From contig NZ_JACHGN010000001.1 in assembly GCF_014202315.1 (NCBI RefSeq), positions 457,757 through 521,756 on the forward strand: a stretch of 64,000 nt of DNA, in the 5' to 3' direction. The position numbers and the translations under genes were made by a program. This DNA comes from Thermocatellispora tengchongensis. Lineage in GTDB: Bacteria > Actinomycetota > Actinomycetes > Streptosporangiales > Streptosporangiaceae. Shown one piece after another: positions 7,987 through 16,284 of this stretch. Below the pieces are notes generated by a model. It was given only the letters and a program-made list of their open reading frames with translations. It had not been told where the DNA came from and made no database searches. Position 1 is the stretch's first letter. Every line of letters begins with the position of its first letter.

Positions 7987-8552
7987 AGCTCCCGCGTCCC
8001 CCCGATCACCAGCGCCGGCGCCGGGGCAGGCGTCCCCTTCACCCCCAGATCGATCGACGTGCCGCCGCCGAGCCACCGCAGCCCACGCTGCCCCTGCGTG
8101 AACACCTTCAACGTCACGCCCGCCACGGCCTGCGGCGGCACCTCGAACAGCAGCGGCCCGTGCACCGGCATGCCCGGCTGAAGCTCCACCTTGTCCAGCG
8201 TGCCGAGCGCGTCACTGGCGGCGTACACACTGCCCTCCGCCGTCTCCACCTCAACGCCTTGCAGTCGCAACGCCTCGGAGGTGGCCGCCGCGGTCGCCCA
8301 GACGACCATCCACACCCCCGGTGTGGTCATGGGCTCGCCCACGAACCCCAGCTCATCCTTGAACTGCACGGCCCGGGCGAACGCCACCCGCTCCGCCCGT
8401 ACCACGAACTCCTCGGTACGCACCTGGCTCCCCAGCCCGCCCGCCGTCGTGATCGGCGCGTACTGCTCGGCCGGCCCCGGCGCCACCCGCTGCACCACGG
8501 CGATGACCGCCAGCAGCCCCACACACGCGACGACCCGCCACACCCGCGTCAC
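7983..8552 (-). CDS. Membrane-anchored protein, second gene of operon
   Basis: 189 residues. One N-terminal helix (VWRVVACVGLLAVIAVVQRV) is followed by an extracytoplasmic domain with a beta-rich pattern (VRTEEFVVRAERVAFARAV). The GTG start at 8552 is coupled to the upstream stop by a GTGA overlap, and the stop is coupled to the next gene the same way. No family is recognised, but the domain could be immunoglobulin-like, as in DUF4352-type proteins. Confidence 0.8.
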   Translation of the reverse strand: MTRVWRVVACVGLLAVIAVVQRVAPGPAEQYAPITTAGGLGSQVRTEEFVVRAERVAFARAVQFKDELGFVGEPMTTPGVWMVVWATAAATSEALRLQGVEVETAEGSVYAASDALGTLDKVELQPGMPVHGPLLFEVPPQAVAGVTLKVFTQGQRGLRWLGGGTSIDLGVKGTPAPAPALVIGGTREL

Positions 8553-9151
8553 CGCCGCACCCGCCCCGAGACGACCGCCAGATCCTCCCCGGGCCGCCAC
8601 TCCGGCAGATCGGACCCGAACCCGCCCGTGTACTCCTCGTCCCGGACCCTGACGTCCACCCGCTCCGGCACAGGCACCCGCTCCGGCACCTTGTAGACGA
8701 CCCGCACCGACTCCCCGAGCCCCGGATGAAGCTGCGAGCGCGAACTCCGCCCATCCCGTACGACGGTGGCGCCGCTGATGTCCCCGAACCGATTCATCTC
8801 ATAGCCGCCGACCCGGACGAACAACGACGCGGTCAGATCCCGTACGGTCGCGGGCAGCCGCGACACGTTCTCCACCTTCAGGTCGAGAACCAGAAACCGC
8901 CCCGGCTCCGGATCGCCAAAGGAGGGCAGCGGGTCCACGGTGGCATAAGCCGCCCCGCGCACATCAAGCGCGAACCGCTGCCCTTCGACGATCGTCCCGA
9001 ACCCGATCCGATCGACCTTCTCGGCCGCGGCCTCCAACCCACCCGCCCGCCAGACGATCGTGACCCCGACAGCGAGCAGCAGCGTCAAAGCCGCACCGAC
9101 GATCCACCGCCGGCGCGAGCCACCGCCCTCCGCAGGACTCACGCGCGGCAT
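8549..9151 (-). CDS. Membrane-anchored protein with DUF4352-like domain, first gene of operon
   Basis: 200 residues. The ATG at 9151 is followed by a basic start and the helix WIVGAALTLLLAVGVTIVW. The exported part carries FLVLDLKVENVSRLPATVRD, the strand pattern of DUF4352/immunoglobulin-like proteins, which protect or present ligands at the cell surface; this is a weak structural guess. It leads a three-gene operon with 4-bp overlaps, suggesting equal amounts and perhaps one complex at the membrane. Confidence 0.8.
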   Translation of the reverse strand: MPRVSPAEGGGSRRRWIVGAALTLLLAVGVTIVWRAGGLEAAAEKVDRIGFGTIVEGQRFALDVRGAAYATVDPLPSFGDPEPGRFLVLDLKVENVSRLPATVRDLTASLFVRVGGYEMNRFGDISGATVVRDGRSSRSQLHPGLGESVRVVYKVPERVPVPERVDVRVRDEEYTGGFGSDLPEWRPGEDLAVVSGRVRR

Positions 9152-9393
9152 AGTAACCGCCCACCCACTCACACCGACAAGAAACCCGCGCGCCCTTGCG
9201 CGGCCGCGTGGTGGTGCGGGCTGCTGACCCACCCGCCACCCCCGCCCTACCGGGCGGGCCCCTCACGTCCGTCGTGGCTGGGGTGCGGTGGGCGGCTGCG
9301 GGTCCGTGGCTCCGGACAGGCGTGGGCCTTTGTCCCGGCGGTCAAGCGCTCTGAGACCGTCGAGCACCCGGATGTGTGAAAGGGCATGAAAGA

Positions 9394-9429
9394 GCCCCGC
9401 CAGGCGCCACCTCAAGACCCTGGCGGGGC
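9394..9429 (-). terminator. Stem-loop terminator after 9487 gene
   Basis: GCCCCGCCAGG (9394-9404) pairs perfectly with CCTGGCGGGGC (9419-9429) across a 14-nt loop. On the minus strand it is followed by CTCTTTC, a weak T-tract. It lies downstream of the minus-strand gene ending at 9487. The rest of the gap between 9152 and 9486 shows nothing else I can name. Confidence 0.65.
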
Positions 9430-9486
9430 CGGCCACCCACAGCCGCGGAAGACGACACGCGGTCCATATGGGGGCGTTTCGGGGGC

Positions 9487-9756
9487 TCAGAGGGCGGCAG
9501 CCGCCCGGCGAGCGGTCCGGTCCTCGGTGCGCAGCTCCATCACCAGCTCCACCGCGCCCGGCCGGCCGATGATGTTCCGCAGCCCGGCGGCGCGCTGCCG
9601 CGGGGGCAGCGGATCGAGGCGGACGGCCCACCACATTGGCCCCGGCGTGATGATCCATCCCGGCCACGTCCCGCTGATGAGGTGCAGGTACAGGGCTTCC
9701 TGACAGCTCAGCGGGACCGCCCGAGGGCGGGGCATCGCGAGCAGTCCCGGGCTCAT
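9487..9756 (-). CDS. Small protein, third in HATPase cluster
   Basis: 89 residues from the ATG at 9756, which overlaps the stop of the ATPase gene (ATGA). Tryptophan- and proline-rich centre (TWPGWIITPGPMWWAVRL) and a charged C-terminus. No known family. The coupling to an anti-sigma-type ATPase suggests a shared role, for example as a regulator partner. Confidence 0.7.
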   Translation of the reverse strand: MSPGLLAMPRPRAVPLSCQEALYLHLISGTWPGWIITPGPMWWAVRLDPLPPRQRAAGLRNIIGRPGAVELVMELRTEDRTARRAAAAL

Positions 9757-10154
9757 GAGACCGTCACCGCAGCCCACACCGTACGCCGATCGCGGGTGAT
9801 GTAGTGCCCCCACCGGTCGGCCAACTCCTCGACGAGAGCGAGCCCATACCCGGACTCCTCCACCCGCGGCCAGCGCTTGACATACGGCCGCTGCTCGGAG
9901 CCGTCGTCGGTGACTTTCACCCCGGCGAACGCAATGCCATCGAAGTCGGTCCCCTCCACCACGGTCACCGCCACCCGTCCGCCCGGACGCTTGGAGTGAC
10001 TGTGACGTACGGCGTTGGCAATCAGCTCGCTGGTGATCTGTACGAGGTCGTCGATTCGCGGGTGGCCGGCCAGCGTCTTGGCGACGAACTCGCGTCCATC
10101 ACGGGCGGCGAGCGGCGTACCGGCGAACTCACACCTGCTGACGCTCACCGGCAT
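9753..10154 (-). CDS. RsbW-like ATP-binding protein (anti-sigma type HATPase)
   Basis: 133 residues of the short GHKL ATPase type: the N-box region ELIANAVRHSHS, the G1-like VKVTDDGS and the G2-like GYGLALVEELADRWG. Proteins of this size in actinomycetes resemble anti-sigma serine kinases (RsbW/SpoIIAB). The ATGA overlap downstream and a 10-bp overlap upstream place it in an operon with two small proteins. The XRE/TPR regulator upstream is on the same strand, an arrangement like the whiJ-type regulator clusters of Streptomyces, though neither small protein is a clear DUF397. Confidence 0.85.
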   Translation of the reverse strand: MPVSVSRCEFAGTPLAARDGREFVAKTLAGHPRIDDLVQITSELIANAVRHSHSKRPGGRVAVTVVEGTDFDGIAFAGVKVTDDGSEQRPYVKRWPRVEESGYGLALVEELADRWGHYITRDRRTVWAAVTVS

Positions 10155-10342
10155 GACGCCCTCCGCCTGAGCCGCGCCCGCACCTCGGCGAGGCTCGGCG
10201 CAGTCACGCCCTGCCCACCCCTCTTGGCCGTCCAGCCCCCGGCCGGGACGGGAGCAAAGGCCCAGTCGGGGAACTCGGCGCGTGCCTCTGAAACAAGCCG
10301 CTCCATGACCGGATCGGACTCGTTGTCAATCAGCGGAGTCAT
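10145..10342 (-). CDS. Small protein, first in HATPase cluster
   Basis: 65 residues from the ATG at 10342: acidic N-terminus (LIDNESDPVMERLVSEARAE), then an aromatic/proline centre (FPDWAFAPVPAGGW) and an Arg-rich end. No recognised family. Its 3' end overlaps the start of the HATPase gene, so they are probably co-translated. Confidence 0.6.
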   Translation of the reverse strand: MTPLIDNESDPVMERLVSEARAEFPDWAFAPVPAGGWTAKRGGQGVTAPSLAEVRARLRRRASCR

Positions 10343-10429
10343 GCGTGGAACCGTACGGCTACTCACAGTAAGTGAGCCGAACAGCCCTCGAAGAACTACC
10401 GGTTCACGGCTACCGAACCCCGAGTTCGG

Positions 10430-11617
10430 TCAGAGGAGAATGTTGTGCCGCTGCGCAAGGAAGCGAACTTCGGGTGCCCACGAAGGGCGAGCACGACGAG
10501 CGAGGGCGTGAACCATCTCACGCAACAACGGCTTGTGATCCAGTTCCTCGGGACACTCCCGCTCGATGCGCATGAGGTAGACCAAGCTGGCGGCATCGTC
10601 CCCCAGGTCCTCGCACGCGCGTGCCACCTGTGTCAGATGGGTGGTGCGGCGCTCCAGGCTCGGCGTCGTCTGGACATCTATGTCGTCGGCGACGGTGAGC
10701 ACGGCCTCCGGGTGTCCGGTGTCATGCTCGACACCGGCCATGTGGATCGCCACATTCGTTGGACTGAAGAAGGCCGGATCGTAGACGGAAGACGCGTCCA
10801 CGCGGTCGGCGAGTTGCCTTGCCCTGCCGCGCAGGATCTCTCGCGCCTGGTCGTCATCGCCACCCCGGGCAGCCGCGACGGCGGTGAGCAGGTGCAAAGC
10901 ACCAAAGGCCCGGATGTGCCGCTGGTCGCCGTCCCCCACGGCGGGCTCGAACATGGCGATGCCACGCTCTCCGATCTCGCGCGCGATCGTGTGCATGTCA
11001 TCGCTCAAGGCCGCCTGGCCCCAGTTCCAGTGCGCCCATGCCAACATCAGCGGGTCAGCCGCCGCTTCCGCGTACCGCATCGCCCGGTCGGCGGCCAGGT
11101 GCGCGAGATCGACGCGGCCCAGATGTTTGAGCACCCCGCGAGCAAGGATGTAGGCGTCCGCGGCGGTCCGGTAACCCTTCCGCGTGCCGGCCAGGCTCAC
11201 CGTCTCCGCATCGCTGATGATGCGGGGCAGATCCTGCATCAGCATCGAGTAACGGCGAGTCGAGCCGAACCAGGCGTCACGGGCGGCGGCGATGCGCTCG
11301 GCCAACTGTTCGACGTCCGGCGGCTCGGAATCGGACGAGACGCCGCGGTAGGTGAACAGGGCACGCTCGATACCGCTGATCTGCGGTCTGCCGGGCTCGT
11401 GGGTCTCGCGCGGGGCCTCGCCGAGCAGAACGGCAGTGCGTACGCCGAGCACCTTCGCGATCTCGCGAAGCATCGGAAGCGACGGGGTCCTCTTCCCCTG
11501 CTCGATGAGTTCGATGTGGCGGCTCGTGCAGCCGGTTCGCGTGGCGAGCGCAGTGGTGCTCATTCCACGCCGTTCGCGCTGCAATCGGATCATTTGCCCG
11601 GTGGTGCCCTCGGACAT
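10430..11617 (-). CDS. XRE-family regulator with TPR-like C-terminus
   Basis: 395 residues. HTH_3 domain at ~5-65 (MIRLQRERRGMSTTALATRT, then HIELIEQGKRTPSL), followed by about 320 residues of helix pairs of TPR type. This layout is common in actinomycete developmental or signal-peptide regulators. The start at 11617 (ATG, MSEGTTG) is preferred over 11647 because the HTH begins right after it. A short inverted repeat ACCGAAC/GTTCGGT at 10412-10430 overlaps the stop region and may help termination. The target is probably the small HATPase cluster downstream. Confidence 0.85.
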   Translation of the reverse strand: MSEGTTGQMIRLQRERRGMSTTALATRTGCTSRHIELIEQGKRTPSLPMLREIAKVLGVRTAVLLGEAPRETHEPGRPQISGIERALFTYRGVSSDSEPPDVEQLAERIAAARDAWFGSTRRYSMLMQDLPRIISDAETVSLAGTRKGYRTAADAYILARGVLKHLGRVDLAHLAADRAMRYAEAAADPLMLAWAHWNWGQAALSDDMHTIAREIGERGIAMFEPAVGDGDQRHIRAFGALHLLTAVAAARGGDDDQAREILRGRARQLADRVDASSVYDPAFFSPTNVAIHMAGVEHDTGHPEAVLTVADDIDVQTTPSLERRTTHLTQVARACEDLGDDAASLVYLMRIERECPEELDHKPLLREMVHALARRARPSWAPEVRFLAQRHNILL

Positions 11618-12087
11618 AGGCCCTGGCCTTCCTGAACGTCTCGTCAACGTCAGGGTATGACGCAGGACTTTGCATCGCCATCAAACGCTTGGGAGGCCCC
11701 GGTGATGACCTGACGGGAACCGTGGCCGGAAGCGAGATTAAGGACGCGGAGCCCTCGGGAACTCACCCGTACGACAGCCGCCCTCCTAAGCGAGTGCCGC
11801 AATTTCGAATCCTGCCGGCGCACTCTTATCCACCAGGCATTTTCCTCTGACCTGCGCTTTCTCTACTGTATCCCTACGGGCATGAACGGCGTCGGGCCAC
11901 GATCGGCGAGCGTGAAGTCCAACGCTGATCCGAGCTTGAGTAACCGCTCGCTGTTCCACCTCTCGAATGTGACTTCGCTGAGGTAAGCACCCCCACGCCG
12001 GACCCTAACCCGCCAAGGCCGCTGTCATAGCCATCCGGTTTGCCAAGTACCCCCGAGACTGTCAGTCTCCGGACATATCATGATCCA
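11618..12087. other. Divergent intergenic region, 470 bp
   Basis: Lies between two divergent genes (XRE regulator and type IV restriction gene). It is less GC-rich than its surroundings, especially 11810-11990, as expected for two promoters. No ORF, tRNA or strong repeat recognised. One near match to a DnaA box (TTATCCACC at 11827) is not enough to call. Confidence 0.5.
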
Positions 12088-13272
12088 ATGGCTTTGTCCG
12101 ACCTTGATCGCAAGATGGTCTTAGAGGCCATCGAGGAGTACGACCAGTTGGGCCGCGATGCCTTCCTGGAGCGGTATGGCTACCGGGAGGCGCGCGACTA
12201 CTTCGTGGTCCACAACGGGCGTCGATACGACTCCAAGGCCATCGCCGGCGTGGCACACCGTGGTGTCAGCGGTCGTCCGCTTCGCCCATCGGAGTTCTCT
12301 GGAGGGGCCGCAACGGTCGGCAGGATCCTCGGCCACCTCGGGTTCCTCGTCACTCGGCAACGGGATGCGTCGCCTGCCGAGGTGTTCCTTGAGAAGATCA
12401 GGAATCTTGACACTGCCGTCTCAAACGGTCGATCCAAGCGGCACCAGCCCCTTACGCTGCTGTGGGCCCTCGGCCGCGCCGCGCGTCGAGAGAAACGCCT
12501 CGCTCCCTGGGATGTCAGCCATACTGAGATCAGTGCTCTCATCAGGGAATTCGGCTTGGACGGCGACAGGCCCAATCCCGAGTACCCGGTCTTGAAGCTC
12601 ACGCACTTCGAGTTATGGACTCTGCCTGAACATCGGGAGCCGCCCCGGCCCAGTGGCAGCGCCCTTCTAGGGTGGATGCGCCGAAACCAGCCGATTTCCG
12701 GTCTACGCGAGTGGGTGTACGACCTGGTGGCGGAGAACGAGGCGGTACGGTGTCAGGCGATCGCATACCTCTTGAGCACCTACTTCCAGGACAAGGACCA
12801 AAACGCGCTGCTCACGCGCGTCGGCCTGGGGGACGTCGACAACGAGCCACCTCCGCTGCCGCAGCATGTTCGCACTCCGGACCGCCGCCCGACCACGGTC
12901 AGGAGGATCATCCGGGACAACGCGCTCTCGCGGCTGATCAAGACCTTGCACGATTACACATGCCAGGTCTGCGGAACTCGGCTGCTGCTCCCCCAGGGCA
13001 AGTACGCCGAGGGAGCTCACATCCGCCCGCTCGGCAGCCCGCACGATGGTCACGACGTGGCGGGCAACCTCTTGTGCCTCTGCCCCAACGACCACGTGCT
13101 CTTCGACCAGGGCGCGATCATCATCAAGAACGACCTCACGGTGATCGACCGGCTCACGGGCGCGCCGAGGGGCACTTTGCGCATCATCGCCGGCCACGAC
13201 ATCGATCCGCAGTACCTGGCGTACCACAGAGACATGTACCGAGGCGCCGCATCGCTCTCGCCTGTCCTGTGA
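12088..13272 (+). CDS. ScoMcrA-like type IV restriction endonuclease (sulfur-binding domain + HNH)
   Basis: 394 residues from the ATG at 12088. Residues ~1-95 match the ScoMcrA N-terminal head (YFVVHNGRRYDSKAIAGVAH). Residues ~103-245 look like the DNA-phosphorothioate-binding domain (SKRHQPLTLLWALGRAARRE, then PWDVSHTEISALIREFG). The C-terminus is an HNH nuclease: C292/C295, GAHIRPLG with H311, and CPNDHVLFDQGAI with C332, N334 and H336. ScoMcrA itself also has an SRA domain; no clear SRA is seen and the protein is shorter. It should cut phosphorothioated DNA entering the cell. No dnd genes are in the window, as expected for a host that does not modify its own DNA. Confidence 0.85.
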   Translation: MALSDLDRKMVLEAIEEYDQLGRDAFLERYGYREARDYFVVHNGRRYDSKAIAGVAHRGVSGRPLRPSEFSGGAATVGRILGHLGFLVTRQRDASPAEVFLEKIRNLDTAVSNGRSKRHQPLTLLWALGRAARREKRLAPWDVSHTEISALIREFGLDGDRPNPEYPVLKLTHFELWTLPEHREPPRPSGSALLGWMRRNQPISGLREWVYDLVAENEAVRCQAIAYLLSTYFQDKDQNALLTRVGLGDVDNEPPPLPQHVRTPDRRPTTVRRIIRDNALSRLIKTLHDYTCQVCGTRLLLPQGKYAEGAHIRPLGSPHDGHDVAGNLLCLCPNDHVLFDQGAIIIKNDLTVIDRLTGAPRGTLRIIAGHDIDPQYLAYHRDMYRGAASLSPVL

Positions 13273-13318
13273 AGACGTCGAGGAGGGATGAAGGTCGTCA
13301 CTGGAGCGCAGGTAGAGG

Positions 13319-13627
13319 TTAGGTCTTACCAGAGTCGCGCTTGGCAAGGCGTTGGCGCTCAGCGGCCAAGACCTCTCTGACGAGTTCCGCCTCGGTGAGG
13401 TCCACCGCCTCGGGACTGGAGTCAGTCATGGCGCTGACCCGGGCGAAGTCGTCGAACCAGCCGCCCATCATCGGTCGCCAAGGATCGGCTCCGGCCGCGA
13501 TGAGGGCACGGGCGTTGTCGGGACAGTTGGCGAAAACCGCCTCCCAGAGCGCGGTACGGCCGTTGTGCTCGGCGTCGACATCGTCCACGTGCCGCCGGAG
13601 CGGTCTCCTATGAGCAGGGCAGCACAT
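13319..13627 (-). pseudogene. Ankyrin-repeat protein remnant
   Basis: The minus frame starts with a good ankyrin unit (DVDAEHNGRTALWEAVFANC, then ARALIAAGADPW) but then changes to an unrelated acidic/charged end (DDFARVSAMTDSS, then LVREVLAAERQRLA). No proper start is seen before the ankyrin unit and only ~1.3 repeats are left. This looks like a piece of a larger ankyrin protein joined by deletion to the end of another gene. Probably not functional. Confidence 0.5.
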
Positions 13628-13713
13628 TGGCGGTGCGAGGCACCAGGGAACGTTGAGAGCTGTCGAGTGACGAACCGTGACTCAGGGCCAGGGCGGTGAC
13701 ATTGGCCCAGGTA

Positions 13714-14484
13714 TCAGCCGCCGCCCTTGCTGAAGTGCTGGTAGTCCTTGGTTCCCGACCAGTAGCCGCCCCATTCCCAGCCCTTCGAGGCGAAGAGTCG
13801 CACGACGCGGTCGCCGGGGTTGATGACGCCCGCGGCGTCCACCGGGCGGTCGGCGAACTTGCGGGCGTTCTTGTGGGCAACTGAGCCGTCGGCGCTCACG
13901 TACGGGTTCTCGCGCGGGTTGATGTCGATCGCCAGCCCGTACGCGTGCTTGGACCAGCTACTCGAACCCGTGGCGGCGCGGCAGTTGAAGGCGGAGGTGT
14001 TGTTCGCCTCGATGGAGTCGAAGTCGTCGCCCTTGTACTTGTCGACGAGTTCCATCTTGTAGATGGGGAAGCGCCAGGCGTACAGGCGTTTGAAGACCGA
14101 CTCGATGTCGTCGGTGACGTCCTCATGGACGACCAGTTCGCCGGTGTGGGCCTTGTCGTCGAAGCCCCAGTACGTCAGCGTGACCAGCCTGAGGTCGTCG
14201 AGGCCCACCGGGCAGCCGGGGCGCCAGGAGTATCTGAGCTGGTCTCGGGTGACCTTGGACACCTTGGAGGTGAAGGCGGGCGGGCCCGTGCGGGTGGGGC
14301 TGGGTGTCGGCGTCGCCGTCGGTGTGGGTGTGACGGCAGGCGTTGGGGTGGTCTGGGTGGTGGCGCTCTGTGTGGGGGCGCAGGCGGTCACGGTGGTGGC
14401 GCATCCGAGCGCTAGGAGGGTCACAGCGCTCCTGCGGGCGGTGTGCGCCCGGGCCGGATTCGGTGTTCTTCCTCGTGAGGCCAT
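13714..14484 (-). CDS. M15-family peptidase lipoprotein (VanY-like)
   Basis: 256 residues. Lipoprotein signal with lipobox VTAC (near residue 35), then a Thr/Pro linker and an M15-type domain: SWSKHAYGLAIDINPRENPY (near ~176-195) gives the SxHxxGxAxD zinc motif, and DYQHFS near the C-terminus gives the last His ligand. Such enzymes cut L-Ala-D-Glu or D-Ala-D-Ala bonds in peptidoglycan at the outer face of the membrane. A stand-alone gene; the remodelling role is inferred from the family. Confidence 0.9.
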   Translation of the reverse strand: MASRGRTPNPARAHTARRSAVTLLALGCATTVTACAPTQSATTQTTPTPAVTPTPTATPTPSPTRTGPPAFTSKVSKVTRDQLRYSWRPGCPVGLDDLRLVTLTYWGFDDKAHTGELVVHEDVTDDIESVFKRLYAWRFPIYKMELVDKYKGDDFDSIEANNTSAFNCRAATGSSSWSKHAYGLAIDINPRENPYVSADGSVAHKNARKFADRPVDAAGVINPGDRVVRLFASKGWEWGGYWSGTKDYQHFSKGGG

Positions 14485-14512
14485 ACGTCAGCATATGCGA
14501 CCGGTGAGGCGA

Positions 14513-15436
14513 TCACCTCTCTGCGTGATCGTGGTGGCGGAGCGCGGCGCCGATCCAGCGGTGCGCCAGGGTCTCCTTGGGGGGCCAAGGGGCGTCCTGG
14601 ATGGTGGCGATCAGCTCCCAGTAGCGCTCGGCGCGTTGGTCGTGTTGGTCGTAGTTGTCGCGCATGCCCTTTCTGAACGCGGCATCGAGAGGGACGTGGT
14701 ACGTCTCGGCCAGGGTGGTGAGGATCTGCTCCAGTACGGGGGCCGCGGCGGGGGAGTCGGGCGGGATGCCGGCGTCCAGGGCCGCCAGGGCGTACTCCAT
14801 GATCCGTGCGTTCGCCGCCTGCCACGTCGTCGGGTTCAGATCGTCGGACTGGGACCAGAAAGCGGCGCTCTGGTCGCGTAGCCGCGCCCGGAAGTCGTCG
14901 TCCGAGAGCAGCGCGGTGAGCTCCAGCCAGGCGTCGAGCTGGGCGACGGTGGGCTCGTCGGGGAGGTCGGGGACCATCGCGGCGCGCAGGCAGCGCATCC
15001 ACTCCCTGGCCGCCTGGTTGCCGGCCGTCACGTCGTCCACGAAGTCCTCCACCAGCGCGGCCACCTCGGCGGCGCCCATGCGGCCCAGGGCGTTGAGGCG
15101 GTGCAGGTCCTCGTCCGTGGGGTCGTCGTGGTCGAGGATGGCGCGGAGCACGGTGCGGGTGCGTTGCAGTGACTTGATCTGGGTCTCGACCGTACGCAGG
15201 TGCAGCGCGAGCACCTCGCGCAGGTTGCGGTCGCCGAGGGCCTTGATGGTCGCCAGGTCGACGCCGATCTCCCGCAGGGCGCGGATGGCCTCCAGGCGTA
15301 CGCGGTCCTCGTCCTCGTACAGGCGGTAGCCGGCGGCCGTGCGCTCGCGCTCGGGGAGCACGCCGGTGTCGCTGTAGAACCTGATCGTCTTGACGGGCAG
15401 GCCGGTCAGGTCGGATAGCCGGCCGATCGTGTACAT
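14513..15436 (-). CDS. MerR-family transcriptional regulator with long effector domain
   Basis: 307 residues. The MerR winged helix at 1-70 begins MYTIGRLSDLTGLPVKTIRF and continues with AAGYRLYEDEDRVRLEAI; a coiled coil follows and then a ~200-residue helical domain with no known signature. An operator-like dyad with MerR-type spacing lies just upstream, in the 44-bp gap shared with the variant L11 gene. It likely controls itself and may control the L11 gene. Whether it binds a drug cannot be told from the sequence. Confidence 0.9.
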   Translation of the reverse strand: MYTIGRLSDLTGLPVKTIRFYSDTGVLPERERTAAGYRLYEDEDRVRLEAIRALREIGVDLATIKALGDRNLREVLALHLRTVETQIKSLQRTRTVLRAILDHDDPTDEDLHRLNALGRMGAAEVAALVEDFVDDVTAGNQAAREWMRCLRAAMVPDLPDEPTVAQLDAWLELTALLSDDDFRARLRDQSAAFWSQSDDLNPTTWQAANARIMEYALAALDAGIPPDSPAAAPVLEQILTTLAETYHVPLDAAFRKGMRDNYDQHDQRAERYWELIATIQDAPWPPKETLAHRWIGAALRHHDHAER

Positions 15437-15445
15437 AATCGCTTG

Positions 15446-15466
15446 AGCCTCCAGTAACGGGAGACT
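15446..15466. promoter_or_regulatory. MerR-type operator between MerR and L11 genes
   Basis: AGCCTCC (15446-15452) and GGAGACT (15460-15466) form a 7-bp inverted repeat with one mismatch and a 7-bp centre containing AGTAACG. This is the shape of MerR operators set between -35 and -10 elements spaced 19-20 bp apart. The gap is only 44 bp and is shared by two divergent starts. Confidence 0.6.
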
Positions 15467-15480
15467 TTACCGTCCCAGGC

Positions 15481-15909
15481 ATGGCGACGAAGAAGAAGAT
15501 CAGCCGAGTTGTGAAGTTGCAGGTACGGGCGGGGGAGGCCAGCCCGGCGACGGTGGGCAAGGACCTGGGGCCGCTCGGCGTCAACCTGATGGAGTTCTGC
15601 AAGCAGTACAACGCGGCCACGCAGGAGTTGCGCGGGTTCGTGGTGCCGGCCGTCCTGACCGTGTACGAGGACCGGTCGTTCGAGCTGGAGACCAGGCAGC
15701 CCACGACGGCGTCCCTGCTGCGACACGCGGCGGGGCTGCAGGGCGGGAGCGCGCGGCCGGGGCACACGGCGGCGGGGACCATCACGCGGGAGCGGCTGCG
15801 GGAGGTCGCGCGGCGCAAGATGGCCGACCTGAACACCGCCGACCTGGACCAGGCCGAGAAGATCATCGCTGGTACGGCGCGGTCGATGGGGCTGCGGATC
15901 GAGGGCTGA
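15481..15909 (+). CDS. rplK: Variant ribosomal protein L11 (uL11 paralogue)
   Basis: 142 residues, full length for L11. C-terminal RNA-binding half is conserved: REVARRKMADLN and KIIAGTARSMGLRIEG. GVNLMEFCKQYNAAT in the N-terminal domain is also conserved. But the proline loop that normally reads PSPPVGPALG reads SPATVGKDLG: the prolines at E. coli positions 22, 23 and 26 are replaced by Ala, Thr and Lys. Pro substitutions here are known to give thiostrepton resistance. It is not next to rplA, so it is most likely a second copy next to a MerR regulator. Conditional use under thiopeptide stress is an inference. Confidence 0.85.
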   Translation: MATKKKISRVVKLQVRAGEASPATVGKDLGPLGVNLMEFCKQYNAATQELRGFVVPAVLTVYEDRSFELETRQPTTASLLRHAAGLQGGSARPGHTAAGTITRERLREVARRKMADLNTADLDQAEKIIAGTARSMGLRIEG

Positions 15910-16284
15910 CGGGCGGGGCCGGAGGGGGATATATGCCGATCTTGCCGGGCGCGCAAGATCTTTAACCGGGCTTTTTGCGGAAACTCTCGCGCGCATGTTC
16001 GATGCCGCGCTACAGTCGAACGCGTCGGATCGAACAAGGGTTCGGACCACAAACGGCCTGGTGAGGGGTGTGCCATGACGGCGATCGCGTCCGAGCGGAC
16101 GGTATTCGTCCCTGTGGTGCCCGCGCCTCGCGAGGCCGAGCGGGGTCCCGTTCGACCCGTGGCCCCCTCGCTTGCCCCGCCGGGAGCCACCCGGCGGGAG
16201 GAGTTTCGGAAGAAGGCGACACGCCGTAGCTATTTCTACGGAAATCTACGACGGCCGCTATACCCCGTCATAAAGTCCGAGAGC

